Notes: generated from the sequence alone by a model not told the origin. A DNA stretch of 56,020 nt from Gemmiger sp. An87 (GCF_002159185.1 NZ_NFHD01000021.1:1-56020), one strand, 5' to 3'; shown: positions 25,109 through 34,833, counted from the stretch's first letter. Numbers and translations are program-made.

Positions 25109-26131
25109 TCAGCGCCGGCCCAGCCGGGGGGTGGCATCCTGGAAGCCGGTCTCCAGCTCCTCGCCGATGGTCAGGCAGTGGGCGGTGCCCAGTGCCACGC
25201 AGTTGATCGGATCAGGAGAAACCCGCACCTGAACCTTCAGCTCCTGGCTCATATATTCATCCAGGCCCTTGAGCATGGAACCGCCGCCGGTGAGCATGAT
25301 GCCGTCGGTGAAGATATCACCCGCCAGCTCGGGAGGAGTTTTCTCCAGCACCTGATGAGCTGCCACGGTAATCTGCTCCACCAGAGGCATCACCGCCTCG
25401 TACAAATCCTCGGTTTTTACAACAAATTTCTGGGGCAGGCCGGTGAGCAGGCTGCGGCCCTTCACTTCCATGCTGGAGGCAAAGGTGCTGGGCTTGCAGC
25501 AGGCCACCTGCTTTTTCAGCTCCTCAGCGGTGCGCAGACCGATGGCCACGTTGAACTTGGAGCGGACCAGCTTCATGATCTCGTCGTCGAAGGTGTTGCC
25601 TGCCACGTTCACGCTGGTGGCACGAACCTTGCCGCCCAGGCTGATCACCGCGATGTCGGTGGTACCGCCGCCGATATCCACCACCATGTGACCGGCGGGC
25701 TCGCGGATGTCGATGCCGGAACCAATGGCCGCGGCCATGGGCTCATCGATCAGGAAGACCTGACGGGCGCCTGCGGCCACCACAGCCTCCACCACAGCGT
25801 CGCTCTCGATGCCGGTAATGGCAGCGGGAACACAAACGGCCACCCGGGGCTTGATCAGACGGGAGTCGTAAACCTTATTCACAAAACGGCAGATCAGCTC
25901 ACGGGTGAGCATGTGGTTGGAGATCACACCGTCCTTCAGGGGACGGATTGCGGAGATGTAATTGGGGGTACGGCCAACCATGGCCAGTGCCTCGTCGCCC
26001 ACCGCCAGCACCTGATCCTTGCGGTTGTCCACCGCGACCACGCTGGGCTGATTCAGAATAACGCCCTTGCCCTCCACCGCAATAATGATGGTGGTGGTGC
26101 CAAGGTCGATGCCAATGTCATACTGTGCCAT
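25109..26131 (-). CDS. mreB: MreB/Mbl-type rod-shape actin homologue
   Basis: The 340-residue protein has the actin-ATPase motifs: DIGIDLGTTTIII (phosphate 1), VVDIGGGTTDIAVISLGG (phosphate 2) and MLTGGGSMLKGLDEYM (adenosine), plus VFLIDEPMAAAIGSG. MreB forms membrane-attached filaments that guide side-wall synthesis. The gene stands apart from mreC and mreD, which fits an Mbl/MreBH-like paralogue rather than the mreBCD copy. It is the last gene of MATE-recD2-comFC-mreB, 33 bp after comFC. The start has GAGGG 8 nt upstream. Confidence 0.92.
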   Translation of the reverse strand: MAQYDIGIDLGTTTIIIAVEGKGVILNQPSVVAVDNRKDQVLAVGDEALAMVGRTPNYISAIRPLKDGVISNHMLTRELICRFVNKVYDSRLIKPRVAVCVPAAITGIESDAVVEAVVAAGARQVFLIDEPMAAAIGSGIDIREPAGHMVVDIGGGTTDIAVISLGGKVRATSVNVAGNTFDDEIMKLVRSKFNVAIGLRTAEELKKQVACCKPSTFASSMEVKGRSLLTGLPQKFVVKTEDLYEAVMPLVEQITVAAHQVLEKTPPELAGDIFTDGIMLTGGGSMLKGLDEYMSQELKVQVRVSPDPINCVALGTAHCLTIGEELETGFQDATPRLGRR

Positions 26132-26164
26132 AACTTCATTCCCTCTCTATCTGCATGCGCGGGG

Positions 26165-26890
26165 TCACCGCGCGGATTGTGTTTCTGCCAGAGTAACCGC
26201 GAAGACATCCAGCGCACCGGCGGCGCGCAGTGCCTTGGCGCAGTTGGACAGGGTCGCCCCGGTGGTGATTACATCGTCCACCAGCAGCACCCGTTTGCCC
26301 TCCACACAGGCCGGGTCCGCTGCCTGATAGGCATTCTTCACGTTCTCCATTCGCTGGCGGGCGGTTTTGCCCTCCTGTTTTTCAGTGCGGCGGGTCTTCT
26401 TCAGGGCGTGGGGCTCCAGCGGAGCATCCAGCGCCCAAGCCAGCTGCCGGGCCAGAAGCTCCGGCAGATTGTATCCCCTGCCGCGGTCGCCCGCAGGCAC
26501 CGGAACCACCAGATCAAACCGGCGCAGCACCTGCTGTTCTTCCAATCGTATTATACCACGCTGCTGCCGGAAAGTACATCCGAAAATCACAGCTGCCATC
26601 CAGATGCCAAGCTCCTTTGCGCAGTAGCCCTGCCCGCCGTTTTTCATCCGAAGAATGGCGTCACGCACACAGCCGTCGTAGCGATAAACCGCCGCCGCGC
26701 CGCTCAGATGCTCCATGCAGTGCTCACTGTCCGGCAGGCGCGGAATCATCAGCTTCAGCTTTTTCAGTTCCGGCTCACAGTCCGGGCAGCGGGTAAGAAA
26801 CCCCAGTACCCGCCCGCAGAAGGGGCAGCGCCGGGGAAACAGCAGCACCCTCACCTGCTCGGCCCACAGCCGCAACTGCTCCGTTTTCAT
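26165..26890 (-). CDS. comFC: ComF family phosphoribosyltransferase-like protein
   Basis: The 241-residue protein has a four-cysteine zinc finger at the N-terminus (CPFCGR, CPDCEP) and a C-terminal PRTase fold with the PRPP loop VLLVDDVITTGATLSNCAKA. In competent bacteria ComFC assists DNA uptake; in others its role is unclear. Its ATG overlaps the recD2 stop by 4 bp, so both helicase and ComFC come from one message. Genes of this kind are often found beside DNA helicases. Confidence 0.9.
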   Translation of the reverse strand: MKTEQLRLWAEQVRVLLFPRRCPFCGRVLGFLTRCPDCEPELKKLKLMIPRLPDSEHCMEHLSGAAAVYRYDGCVRDAILRMKNGGQGYCAKELGIWMAAVIFGCTFRQQRGIIRLEEQQVLRRFDLVVPVPAGDRGRGYNLPELLARQLAWALDAPLEPHALKKTRRTEKQEGKTARQRMENVKNAYQAADPACVEGKRVLLVDDVITTGATLSNCAKALRAAGALDVFAVTLAETQSAR

Positions 26891-29100
26891 AGCTTGGCCC
26901 CGTTTCGCAGCAGGTCCGCCAGGCAGCTGTAGCGCAGGTTCTGGCGGATGTTTTCAGTCATGCGGGCTACGGTATCCGGCCGGCCGGCCAGAATACACAA
27001 CCGCTTAGCCCGGGTCACACCGGTGTACAGCAGGTTCCGGTAGCACAGCTTCTCCGGCAGGTCGCTCACCGGGATGACCACCGCTGCAAATTCGCTGCCC
27101 TGACTCTTATGCACCGTGACCGCATAGGCAATTTCCAGCTCCGGAATGTTCTCGGCAGTGTACACCAGCTTACGGTCGTCCATCTGCACCAGCAGTGCCC
27201 GCTCACCCGGGTCCACACCCAGAATCACGCCCAGGTCGCCATTGAAGGCACCCACGCCCGCTTCGCCGCCGTCTCGCTCGTAGGGAATCAGGTAGTTGTT
27301 GCGCACCTGCATCACCTTATCGCCCAGGCGGAACACCTGCCCCGCCATTTCCAGCTGGGGCTTGTCCGGCGCGGGCGGGTTGAGCATGGCCTGCAGGCGC
27401 TGGTTCAGCGCGGCAGTGCCCACCGGGCCGATCTTGGTGGGACAAAGGACTTGGATGTCCCGAATAGGGTCCAGACCGTAGCTTTTGGGCAGCCGGGTGG
27501 CCACCAGGTCACACACCAGCTGCTGGCAGGCCAGGCCGCTGGCCTGTAAAAAGAAGAAATCACTGTTCCGGTCACCCCGCTGGGGCACCAGCCCATGCAC
27601 GATGCGATGAGCGTTTTCCACGATCATACTCTGATGCTGCTGGCGGAAGATGCGGGTCAGGCAGACGGTGGGTACCACCCCGCTGCGAATCACCTCACTG
27701 AGGATGTTGCCCGGGCCCACGCTGGGCAGCTGGTCCGCGTCGCCCACCATGATGATTCGACAGCCGTGCTTCAGGGCTGCCAAAAGGCTCTGAAAGAGCT
27801 TGGCGTCCACCATACTCATCTCATCCAGCACCACCACGTCGCACTTGAGCAGGTTCTTCTCGTTGTGGATGAAGCGCAGCAGATGAATCTGAGGGTCGTA
27901 GTCCACCTCCAGCAGCCGGTGGATGGTCTGCGCCTTCTGGCCGGTGAGCTCGCTCAGCCGCTTGGCTGCCCGGCCGGTGGGCGCGCACAAAGCCACCCGG
28001 TCCGCCTGATTCTGGAACAGGGCCAGGATGGCGTTCACAGTGGTGGTCTTGCCGGTGCCGGGGCCGCCGGTGAGCACCATCACATTGCTGCACAGAGCGG
28101 TCTCGATGGCCTTGCGCTGCTCCGGGGCATAGGCAAAGCCCTGGGCACGCTCCAGCGCCCGGATGTTCGCCTCCAGATCCCGGGGCTGAGTGGCCGGATA
28201 CCGGGTCAGCTCCCACAAGCGGGCGGCAATGTCCTGCTCGGCCCGCAACAGGTCTGGCAGGTACAGGTATTCCCTCCCCTCGCAGATATAGCGGGCCACC
28301 TCGCCCTCGGCGATGGCGGCATCCAGCTCCCGGTCAATGGCATCCTCGCCGATCTTCAAAAACTTGGCCGTGGTGGTCAGCAGCTGAGGCCGGGGCAGAC
28401 AGGTGTGGCCGTTGCCCCCGTTGTGGCGCAGCACATACAAAATGCCCGCCCAAAGGCGCAGACTGCCGTCCTGTGCCAGGTTCATCTCGGCGGCGATGGC
28501 ATCCACCTGGGCGAATTTGAGCCGCAGCGGCTCACCGCACAACAGATACGGATTCTGCCGGATGGCCTCCACCGTATTCGGGCCCAGATGCCGGTAGACC
28601 TCCACCGCCCGCACCGGGCTGATGCCGAACCGGCCCAGGTAAGCAACCGCCTCCCGCACACCGAACATGCGGCGGAATTCGTTGCTGATGGCCATGGCCT
28701 TATCCGACGTGATGCCCCGCAGAATGGTGAGCTTTTCCGGCTGGTTGGCGATTACCTCCAGGCTGTCCGCACCGAAGGTTTCCACCAGCTTTTTCGCGGT
28801 GGCGGGCCCGATGTAGGGCAACGCACCGCTGGAAAGATATGCAAGAGTGGCGGCCTCATCCTGGGGCATGGAGGCCTCGCAGGAGGTAGCTTTGAACTGG
28901 GGGCCGTGGGTAGGATGGTTTTCGAAATGGCCGTAAAGAGTAACGCTTTCGCCCACGTTCACTTCGCCCAACACGCCGGTAACCACATGCAGCTCGCCCC
29001 CGGCATTCACCTCAAATACCACATAGCCGGTATCCTTGTTTTCATAAATCAGATGCTCAATGGTGCCTTCCATCCGCATCAGCTGCTGTTCCTGCTCCAT
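26887..29100 (-). CDS. recD2: SF1B DNA helicase RecD2
   Basis: The 737-residue protein has the RecD2 layout: an N-terminal OB-like domain (TGYVVFEVNAGGELHVVTG), helix-hairpin-helix repeats (ALPYIGPATAKKLVETFG, GITSDKAMAISNEF) and SF1B motifs TGGPGTGKTTTVNAIL (Walker A), VVLDEMSMVD (II), VGDADQLPSVGPGNIL (III) and AVTVHKSQGSEF (V/VI). It is a 5'-to-3' helicase for repair, working without RecBC in Firmicutes. ATG 29100 has GGAGG 8 nt upstream; longer frames have no such site. The MATE gene ends 37 bp before it and comFC overlaps its end. Confidence 0.95.
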   Translation of the reverse strand: MEQEQQLMRMEGTIEHLIYENKDTGYVVFEVNAGGELHVVTGVLGEVNVGESVTLYGHFENHPTHGPQFKATSCEASMPQDEAATLAYLSSGALPYIGPATAKKLVETFGADSLEVIANQPEKLTILRGITSDKAMAISNEFRRMFGVREAVAYLGRFGISPVRAVEVYRHLGPNTVEAIRQNPYLLCGEPLRLKFAQVDAIAAEMNLAQDGSLRLWAGILYVLRHNGGNGHTCLPRPQLLTTTAKFLKIGEDAIDRELDAAIAEGEVARYICEGREYLYLPDLLRAEQDIAARLWELTRYPATQPRDLEANIRALERAQGFAYAPEQRKAIETALCSNVMVLTGGPGTGKTTTVNAILALFQNQADRVALCAPTGRAAKRLSELTGQKAQTIHRLLEVDYDPQIHLLRFIHNEKNLLKCDVVVLDEMSMVDAKLFQSLLAALKHGCRIIMVGDADQLPSVGPGNILSEVIRSGVVPTVCLTRIFRQQHQSMIVENAHRIVHGLVPQRGDRNSDFFFLQASGLACQQLVCDLVATRLPKSYGLDPIRDIQVLCPTKIGPVGTAALNQRLQAMLNPPAPDKPQLEMAGQVFRLGDKVMQVRNNYLIPYERDGGEAGVGAFNGDLGVILGVDPGERALLVQMDDRKLVYTAENIPELEIAYAVTVHKSQGSEFAAVVIPVSDLPEKLCYRNLLYTGVTRAKRLCILAGRPDTVARMTENIRQNLRYSCLADLLRNGAKL

Positions 29101-29137
29101 TTCCTCTGCCCTCCTTTGGCCGCCTTTCGCGTTTCTT

Positions 29138-30520
29138 TTATTGGTTGGTTTTTGCCTGGGCCTCCTTTTCCGGCGGGTTGCCCAGGTTCTGGAAGATGTG
29201 CCGCAGCACCAGCACCGCCGCAATGCTCAGGATGACCTCGGCCACGGTCTGGGCATAAGCCAGGCCGTAAAGGGGCCAGATCAAATTCAGAATCACCAGT
29301 GCAGGGATCTCCATCACGATCTTGCGCAGCACCGCAAACAGCAGCGCCTGCCGCCCCATGCCGCAGGCCTGGAACACGCCCACCGCCAGAAAATCCACAC
29401 ACAGGAACGGCAGTGCCAGGCACATACCGTGCAAAAAGCGGGAGCCATAGGTCACCGTTTCAGGGTTTTCCATAAACAGAGTAATCAGCAGGTCGCTGTT
29501 GAACCAATATACCACACTGAGCACCGTCAGGAAGGAAAGGGCAATCTGTACCGCGAAGAAGAAGCAACGCTTCATGCGGCGGTAGTTGCCGGAAGCATAG
29601 TTGTAGCTGACCAGTGGCATGAGCCCCTGGGAAAGGCCAAGCGCAATGTAAAAGGGCACCTGGTTGATCTTCTGCGCGATGCCCATGGCCGCCACCGCAT
29701 TGGAGCCGTAGGCGGAGGTGAAATTGTTCAGCACCGTCATACCGGTCACATTCAGAAGGTTCTGAATAGCGGCGGGAATGCCCACGCCGCACACGCCCAG
29801 CACCACCTGACGGTCCGGCTTGCAGGGCCGCAGGCTAATACAGCTGCTTTTGCGCCGCACCACCATCAGCACCAGGAAGTAGCAGCAAGCCACGCAGTTG
29901 GACAGGAAGGTGGCCAGGCCCGCACCCGCCGCGCCCATATTCAGGCCCCAGGGAAGGATAAAGATGGGGTCCAGCAGCATGTTCAAAAAGCAGCCGCTCA
30001 TGGTTCCGATGCTGGCGTGCAGCGCCGCACCTTCACTGCGCACCATGTATGCCATCACCACGTTCAGAATGGCGGGCACCGCACCGCAGCTGGTGGTCCA
30101 GAACAGGTAGTCTTCCGTCGCCTTGGCATTGTCGGCGCTGGCGCCCAGCACCTGCAGCGCCGGAGCAGAAAAGAAGACAAAGAACAAAGAAATCAGCGCA
30201 CCGCACAGCAGCGCACACCAGAAGCCGAAGGAGGCACTTTGCCGGGCGGTCTTTTTGTCGCCCCGGCCCAGGGCCCGGCTCATCATGCTGGAGGAGCCGA
30301 CACCAAACAGATTATTGATTGCATTGAAGGCCAGCAGCACCGGCGCGGCCAGAGTAACCGCCGCATTCTGCACCGGATCGTTCAGCATGCCCACAAAATA
30401 GGTATCCGCCAGATTGTACAGCACCATTACCAGTGAGCTGGCAATGGTAGGCATGGCCATGGAAAGGACAGCTTTCGGCACTGGGGCCTGTTCAAATAGA
30501 TAGGTGCGATCACTCTGCAT
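29138..30520 (-). CDS. MATE family efflux transporter
   Basis: The 460-residue protein has 12 predicted membrane helices in two homologous halves. Family features are PKAVLSMAMPTIASSLVMVL, NLADTYFVG, GVGSSSMMSRALGRGD in the first half and QKINQVPFYIALGLSQGLMP with YNYASGNYRRMK in the second. It would export organic cations or drugs by sodium or proton exchange. ATG 30520 has GGGAGGG 5 nt upstream. It heads the leftward run with recD2, comFC and mreB, and diverges from a PNPOx-type gene. Confidence 0.93.
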   Translation of the reverse strand: MQSDRTYLFEQAPVPKAVLSMAMPTIASSLVMVLYNLADTYFVGMLNDPVQNAAVTLAAPVLLAFNAINNLFGVGSSSMMSRALGRGDKKTARQSASFGFWCALLCGALISLFFVFFSAPALQVLGASADNAKATEDYLFWTTSCGAVPAILNVVMAYMVRSEGAALHASIGTMSGCFLNMLLDPIFILPWGLNMGAAGAGLATFLSNCVACCYFLVLMVVRRKSSCISLRPCKPDRQVVLGVCGVGIPAAIQNLLNVTGMTVLNNFTSAYGSNAVAAMGIAQKINQVPFYIALGLSQGLMPLVSYNYASGNYRRMKRCFFFAVQIALSFLTVLSVVYWFNSDLLITLFMENPETVTYGSRFLHGMCLALPFLCVDFLAVGVFQACGMGRQALLFAVLRKIVMEIPALVILNLIWPLYGLAYAQTVAEVILSIAAVLVLRHIFQNLGNPPEKEAQAKTNQ

Positions 30521-30703
30521 AGTACCCTCCCCGCCTGCCGCACCGCGAACATTTTCCCGGCACGGGGCGCTCTGGAAAAACATCAAACACAGTATTTTAT
30601 CATAGCACAGCGGCAGGCGTTTTTCAACGCCACCCGCCCTCTTACCACAGACCACTCCTTTATGATACAATGGCGAAAGAAAATGATTCAGGAGGGATGC
30701 GGA

Positions 30704-31180
30704 ATGTTCCGACCGATGCGAAGAAAAGCCAAGGAAATCGACCTGCAGGCAGCCAAGGAGCTGCTGCACCATGCCCGATACGGCGTATTGGCTGTTCAGG
30801 GAGATGGCGGTTATCCCTACGCCGTACCGGTGAATTTTCTGTATGAAGAGGAAAACCGGCGTATTGTGTTTCACGGGGCGGCTGCAGGTCACAAGGCGGA
30901 TGCCCTTCGAGCCTGCAGCCGGGTCTGCTTTACCGTGGTGGGCAGCGAAACGGTAAAAAACGAGCCCTGGGCGCCCTTTGTACAGAGCGCCGTGGTGTTT
31001 GGTCAGTGCCGCATGGTGGAGGACAGGGAGGAAACCCTGCGCCTGGTAAAAAAGCTGGCCATGAAATATTACCCGGACGAAGTCACTGCCGATATGGAAA
31101 TTGCGTCCTCCGGCGCGGCCGTCCGGATGTTTGTGATTAAGATTGAGCACCTGAGCGGCAAGGAAGTACAGGAGCGCTAA
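30704..31180 (+). CDS. Pyridoxamine 5'-phosphate oxidase family protein (Nim-like)
   Basis: The 158-residue flavin-binding split-barrel protein shows the Nim/PNPOx pattern: ARYGVLAVQGDGGYPYAVPV, NFLYEEENRRIVFHGAAAGH with the conserved HGA, KADALRACSRVCFTVVG and a late MKYYPDE. Relatives reduce nitroimidazoles or bind FMN/haem; the substrate here is unknown. ATG 30704 was chosen because AGGAGGG lies 7 nt upstream. It stands alone between the divergent MATE gene and a strong terminator. Confidence 0.88.
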   Translation: MFRPMRRKAKEIDLQAAKELLHHARYGVLAVQGDGGYPYAVPVNFLYEEENRRIVFHGAAAGHKADALRACSRVCFTVVGSETVKNEPWAPFVQSAVVFGQCRMVEDREETLRLVKKLAMKYYPDEVTADMEIASSGAAVRMFVIKIEHLSGKEVQER

Positions 31181-31205
31181 ACACTCCGCCGCCTGTTTTA
31201 CTGCA

Positions 31206-31256
31206 AAAACCGCCCGCCGGGGGCTTGAGCAGACCTTTCCGGCGGACGGTTTTTTG
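31206..31256. terminator. Bidirectional terminator
   Basis: The stem accgcccgccgg/ccggcggacggt (one bulge) has a loop of about 17 nt and outer A and T runs. It separates the PNPOx-type gene from the convergent YeiH-type gene. Confidence 0.8.
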
Positions 31257-31284
31257 CTTTTCTTCTGTTTTGCAGGCAGGGCAA

Positions 31285-32301
31285 TCAGCCGAGGAACACC
31301 CGGATCAGCACCAGAGCGAACACAATCTGACAGGCACCCACACCCACGCCGTACAGCATGGCGCGAGGACCTTCGGCCGCAAGATCACGGAACTTCACCC
31401 GCATGCCGATGGCAGCCAGGGCGATGATCTCGAACTGCTGGCTCACCAGCTTGGCCGCATGGCTGAGCACCGGCGGAATCACACCCACACTGTGCAGAAT
31501 GGCCATGATGAAGAAACCGATGATAAACCAGGGTACGCCTGCTTTTACCGCGCCGTGCTCCCCTGCTTCAGACTTCGCAAACAGCGGGGTATCATCCTTT
31601 TCCACGTTCATGCGGGAGTAGGCCAGCGCCACCAGCACGATGAACACAATGCGGATGATCTTGAAGATGGTGGCGGTCTCCACCACCTCGCCGCCCACCA
31701 GCTGGGCGGAGGCAATCACCTGACCGATGGACTGCAGGGTGCCGCCGATCATGGCGGAGGTGTGCATTACCTCGTGCTGGTAAACCACGCCGGTGAGAAT
31801 GGGCAGTACCACCATCAGGATGGTACCGGTTACGTTCACGATGGTAATGGAGATGCCCTTGTCCTTGCTGTTGGCTTTAACCACCGGCGACACGGTGGCG
31901 ATAGCGGAGGAGCCGCACACCGCGTTGCCCGCGCCCATCAGCAGGCTGAACTTCTTGCCGAAGCCCATCTTTCGGCCAATCAGGTACGCCACCGCAACGG
32001 TAAGCGCCATCTGGCAGGCGATGAAGCCGAGGCCCCGCAGGCCCAGGGCCAGAATATCACTGAGCAGCAGGCTTGCACCGGTGAGGACGATGGAGTATTC
32101 CAGCAGGTTCCGCTCGGAGAACTTGGTGCCCGCGTCAAAGCAGGGCTTGTTCAAAAAGGTGTTTCCGCACAAAATGCCCAGGCCGATGGCGAACAGCGCC
32201 GCGCCGATGCTGGGGAAAAATTTTGCAATGCCCTGGGCAATCAGTGCCAGTACCAGGCAGACCAGAAAGCCGGGAGCGTGTTTGGTGACGAACTGTTTCA
32301 T
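31285..32301 (-). CDS. YeiH/UPF0324 family putative sulfate exporter
   Basis: The 338-residue membrane protein has about ten helices and the UPF0324 features ALFAIGLGILCGNTF, GAGNAVCGSSAIATVSPVV (very conserved) and IALAAIGMRVKFRDL. Members are annotated as sulfate or sulfite exporters; direct proof is limited. The start chosen (MKQFVTKHAPG) begins the conserved region, but its ribosome binding site (AAAGGA) is far, so a start up to 30 bp upstream is possible. It diverges from a LysR regulator of the CysL/YeiE type, the same pairing as yeiE-yeiH in E. coli. Confidence 0.9.
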   Translation of the reverse strand: MKQFVTKHAPGFLVCLVLALIAQGIAKFFPSIGAALFAIGLGILCGNTFLNKPCFDAGTKFSERNLLEYSIVLTGASLLLSDILALGLRGLGFIACQMALTVAVAYLIGRKMGFGKKFSLLMGAGNAVCGSSAIATVSPVVKANSKDKGISITIVNVTGTILMVVLPILTGVVYQHEVMHTSAMIGGTLQSIGQVIASAQLVGGEVVETATIFKIIRIVFIVLVALAYSRMNVEKDDTPLFAKSEAGEHGAVKAGVPWFIIGFFIMAILHSVGVIPPVLSHAAKLVSQQFEIIALAAIGMRVKFRDLAAEGPRAMLYGVGVGACQIVFALVLIRVFLG

Positions 32302-32464
32302 ATTAAAGCCGCATTCCTTTCGTAGTTGCATGTTCCGGAAGGCGGCTGCTCTTCTGCGCCGCCCGGCGCGGGGAAATGCTGCCTTGACTGGCAACATTTC
32401 TCTGCCCGCACTTGATTATACGGCCGATTTCATATAAAATCAAATTAGTATTTATCGTCAATTA

Positions 32465-32479
32465 ATAAGTTATATTTAT
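32465..32479. promoter_or_regulatory. Candidate LysR box between yeiH-type and lysR genes
   Basis: ATAA-N7-TTAT fits the T-N11-A inverted-repeat rule for LysR regulators. It lies 15 bp before the lysR start in an AT-rich 190-bp gap (32302-32494), which is unusual for this GC-rich region. Confidence 0.4.
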
Positions 32480-32494
32480 AGAAAGTGTGATCGT

Positions 32495-33394
32495 ATGCTG
32501 GACCCGAAGCTTCATACCTTTTTACTGCTGGTGCAGTGCCAAAGCACCACCCGCTGCGCGGAGCTGCTCCACCTGACCCAGCCCGCCGTAAGCCAGCACA
32601 TCCGGGCGCTGGAAACAGCCTATGGGGTAAAGCTGTTTGTCAAGGAAGGGCGGCGGCTGGCGCTCACCCCGCAGGGGCATCGACTGGCCCAGCTCTGCCG
32701 CCGTCTGGCCACGCTGGACGAGCAGATTGCCCGGGAAATGCATCAGGGGGATACCCCCACCCTGCGCTTCGGAGCAACACTTTCCATCGCGGATGGTCTG
32801 ATGCCTGCGGTGCTTCCTCAGCTGGTGGACCGGTTTCCTGATATCCAGTTCCACATGGTGGAGCAGAACACCCATGTGTTGCTGGAGCAGCTGGAAAACG
32901 GTCTGCTGGATTTCGCCCTGATCGAAGGCAATTTTGATCATCAACGCTACGATTATCACCCCTTCTTTGTCAGCCGCTTTGTGGGCCTGTGCAGCCCGAA
33001 CAGCCCTTACCGGGTCTTCCGCTGTCTGCGGGATACTCTGCAGGCTCCGCTGATTCTGCGGGAAAGCGGCAGCGGTACCCGGGATATTTTTGAGGGAGAA
33101 TGCCGGGCTCATAATCTTGCAGTGACCGACTATGTGAGTCTGTGTGAGATTGAACACATCCCCACCCTTCTGGGCCTGGTCGCCGCGGGTAAGGGTATCA
33201 CCTTCGCCTACGAAGCCGCTGCCCAAAGCCTGCTGGCTCAAAACCAATTGCAGGTGATGGAGCTGGAGGACCTGCAGCTGGAACGCCCCTTCCACTTCGT
33301 CTGCCTGCCCGGCAGCCCCCAATCCGAGCTGCTGGCACGGCTGGCCAGGGCGGTGGAACAGGCAGCTGAGAACTGCATACCCCCAAAAAGATAA
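32495..33394 (+). CDS. LysR family transcriptional regulator (CysL/YeiE-like)
   Basis: The 299-residue protein has an N-terminal winged helix-turn-helix (HTFLLLVQCQSTTRCAEL, LTQPAVSQHIRALETAYG, VKLFVKEGRRLALTPQG) and a periplasmic-binding-like effector domain from about residue 90 (GATLSIADGLMPAVLPQL, FALIEGNFD, LILRESGSGTRDIFE). It would control the divergent YeiH-type exporter gene, probably in response to a sulfur compound; this is inferred from the pair's conservation. It converges with metK across a terminator. Confidence 0.92.
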   Translation: MLDPKLHTFLLLVQCQSTTRCAELLHLTQPAVSQHIRALETAYGVKLFVKEGRRLALTPQGHRLAQLCRRLATLDEQIAREMHQGDTPTLRFGATLSIADGLMPAVLPQLVDRFPDIQFHMVEQNTHVLLEQLENGLLDFALIEGNFDHQRYDYHPFFVSRFVGLCSPNSPYRVFRCLRDTLQAPLILRESGSGTRDIFEGECRAHNLAVTDYVSLCEIEHIPTLLGLVAAGKGITFAYEAAAQSLLAQNQLQVMELEDLQLERPFHFVCLPGSPQSELLARLARAVEQAAENCIPPKR

Positions 33395-33440
33395 AAAGGC
33401 ACCCGCCCGCCGGAAGTTCTCCCGGCGAACGGGTGTCTTT
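33395..33440. terminator. Bidirectional terminator between lysR and metK
   Basis: The stem acccgcccgccgg/cccggcgaacgggt (imperfect) is flanked by A and T runs and begins right after the lysR stop codon. Confidence 0.75.
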
Positions 33441-33455
33441 CTATTATAAATTCAA

Positions 33456-34601
33456 TCAGGCCAGTGCCGCTTTCAAAGCATCCACACGGTCGGTGCGCTC
33501 CCAAGCCACACCCAGATCCTCACGGCCCATATGACCGTAGGCAGCCACGGCGCGGTAGCCCGGCTTGCGCAGCTCCAGCGCACTGATGATGGCGGCAGGA
33601 CGCAGGTCAAAGACCTTGCGCACCGCGGCTTCCAGCTCCTCGCTGTTGTACTTGCTGGTACCAAAGGTATCCACCAGAATGCTCACCGGCTCAGCCACAC
33701 CGATGGCGTAGGCCAGCTGGACCTCGCACTTTTCCGCCAGACCGGCAGCAACGATGTTCTTGGCAACCCAACGGGCAGCGTAAGCGGCGCTGCGGTCCAC
33801 CTTGCTGGGGTCCTTGCCGCTGAAGGCGCCGCCGCCATGACGGGCATAGCCGCCGTAGGTGTCCACAATGATCTTGCGGCCGGTCAGGCCGGAGTCACCC
33901 TGAGGACCGCCCACCACAAAACGGCCGGTGGGGTTAATGTAATACTTGGTGTTCTCGTCCAGCAGCTCGGCGGGAATCACCGGGCGGATCACCTGCTCCA
34001 TTACCTCACGGCGCAGCTGCTCCATCTCTACATCCGGGCTGTGCTGGCTGGAAATGACCACCGCGTCCACGCGCACGGGCTTGCCGTCGTCGTATTCCAC
34101 GGTCACCTGGCTCTTACCGTCCGGCCGCAGGTAAGCCATCTGGCCATTCTTGCGCACCTCGGTCAGCCGCTTGGCCAGCTTGTGGGCCAGGCTGATGGGC
34201 AGGGGCATCAGCTCGGGGGTCTCGGTGCAGGCATAGCCGAACATCATGCCCTGGTCGCCGGCGCCGCCCACCTGGTCGTTGGTGCCCAGTGCAATATCCG
34301 GGCTCTGCTCGTCAATGTTGGTCAGCACAGCGCAGGTATCGGCGTCGAAGCCGTACTTGGCACGGGTATAGCCGATGTCCCGGATCACATTGCGGGCAAT
34401 GGACTGGATGTCCACATAGCAGCTGGTGGTGATCTCGCCCATCACATGAACCAGGCCGGTGGAGCAGGTGGTCTCGCAGGCCACGCGGGCATCGGGGTCC
34501 TTTTCCAGGATGGCATCCAGCACAGCGTCGCTGATCTGGTCGCAGATTTTGTCGGGATGGCCTTCGGTTACGGATTCAGAAGTAAAGAAACATTTCGGCA
34601 T
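33456..34601 (-). CDS. metK: S-adenosylmethionine synthetase
   Basis: The 381-residue enzyme carries the MetK signatures: [20 protein letters not shown] at the N-terminus, [12 protein letters not shown] (signature 1) and [19 protein letters not shown] (signature 2, phosphate binding). It makes S-adenosylmethionine from methionine and ATP. ATG 34601 has AAGGAGG 7 nt upstream; the frame is open further into the riboswitch but that part is not coding. A SAM-I riboswitch with its own terminator precedes it, so the product represses its own gene. Confidence 0.97.
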   Translation of the reverse strand: MPKCFFTSESVTEGHPDKICDQISDAVLDAILEKDPDARVACETTCSTGLVHVMGEITTSCYVDIQSIARNVIRDIGYTRAKYGFDADTCAVLTNIDEQSPDIALGTNDQVGGAGDQGMMFGYACTETPELMPLPISLAHKLAKRLTEVRKNGQMAYLRPDGKSQVTVEYDDGKPVRVDAVVISSQHSPDVEMEQLRREVMEQVIRPVIPAELLDENTKYYINPTGRFVVGGPQGDSGLTGRKIIVDTYGGYARHGGGAFSGKDPSKVDRSAAYAARWVAKNIVAAGLAEKCEVQLAYAIGVAEPVSILVDTFGTSKYNSEELEAAVRKVFDLRPAAIISALELRKPGYRAVAAYGHMGREDLGVAWERTDRVDALKAALA

Positions 34602-34675
34602 GGTGTTGCCCTCCTTGATTTGTATGCGCTCTGAACGCAGGATTTGGCTGAAAAGCAACTTGCCGGAAACTGCAA

Positions 34676-34712
34676 CAAAAAGCGCCCAAAGGCCCGAAAG
34701 CCTTTGAGCGCC
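34676..34712 (-). terminator. Attenuator of the SAM-I riboswitch
   Basis: On the minus strand the stem gcgctcaaaggc/gcctttgggcgc is followed by a T run, about 75 bp before metK. It is the expression-platform terminator that forms when SAM is bound. Confidence 0.85.
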
Positions 34713-34718
34713 GTTACG

Positions 34719-34810
34719 CTTATCTTTCGGTTTCCCGCAGGATTTGGCACCTTGCATCATGCAGGTTGCCGGACTTCACAGGGCCTGTTCCCTCCGTCAC
34801 TCTTGATAAG
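34719..34810 (-). ncRNA. SAM-I (S-box) riboswitch upstream of metK
   Basis: The minus strand shows the S-box order: cttatcaagagtgacggagg, ggccctgtgaagtccggcaa, ggtgccaaatcctgcgg and gaaagataag. The CTTATC and GATAAG ends pair as helix P1, and the kink-turn and core sequences agree with the class. It senses S-adenosylmethionine and controls metK. Confidence 0.95.
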
Positions 34811-34833
34811 TTGCTATTCAATTTTCGAAACAC

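Noticed and set aside
25013-26932. A 639-codon plus-strand frame opposite mreB and comFC
   Set aside because: It is antisense to two clearly identified genes and composed of low-complexity His/Gln/Gly-rich sequence typical of reverse frames.
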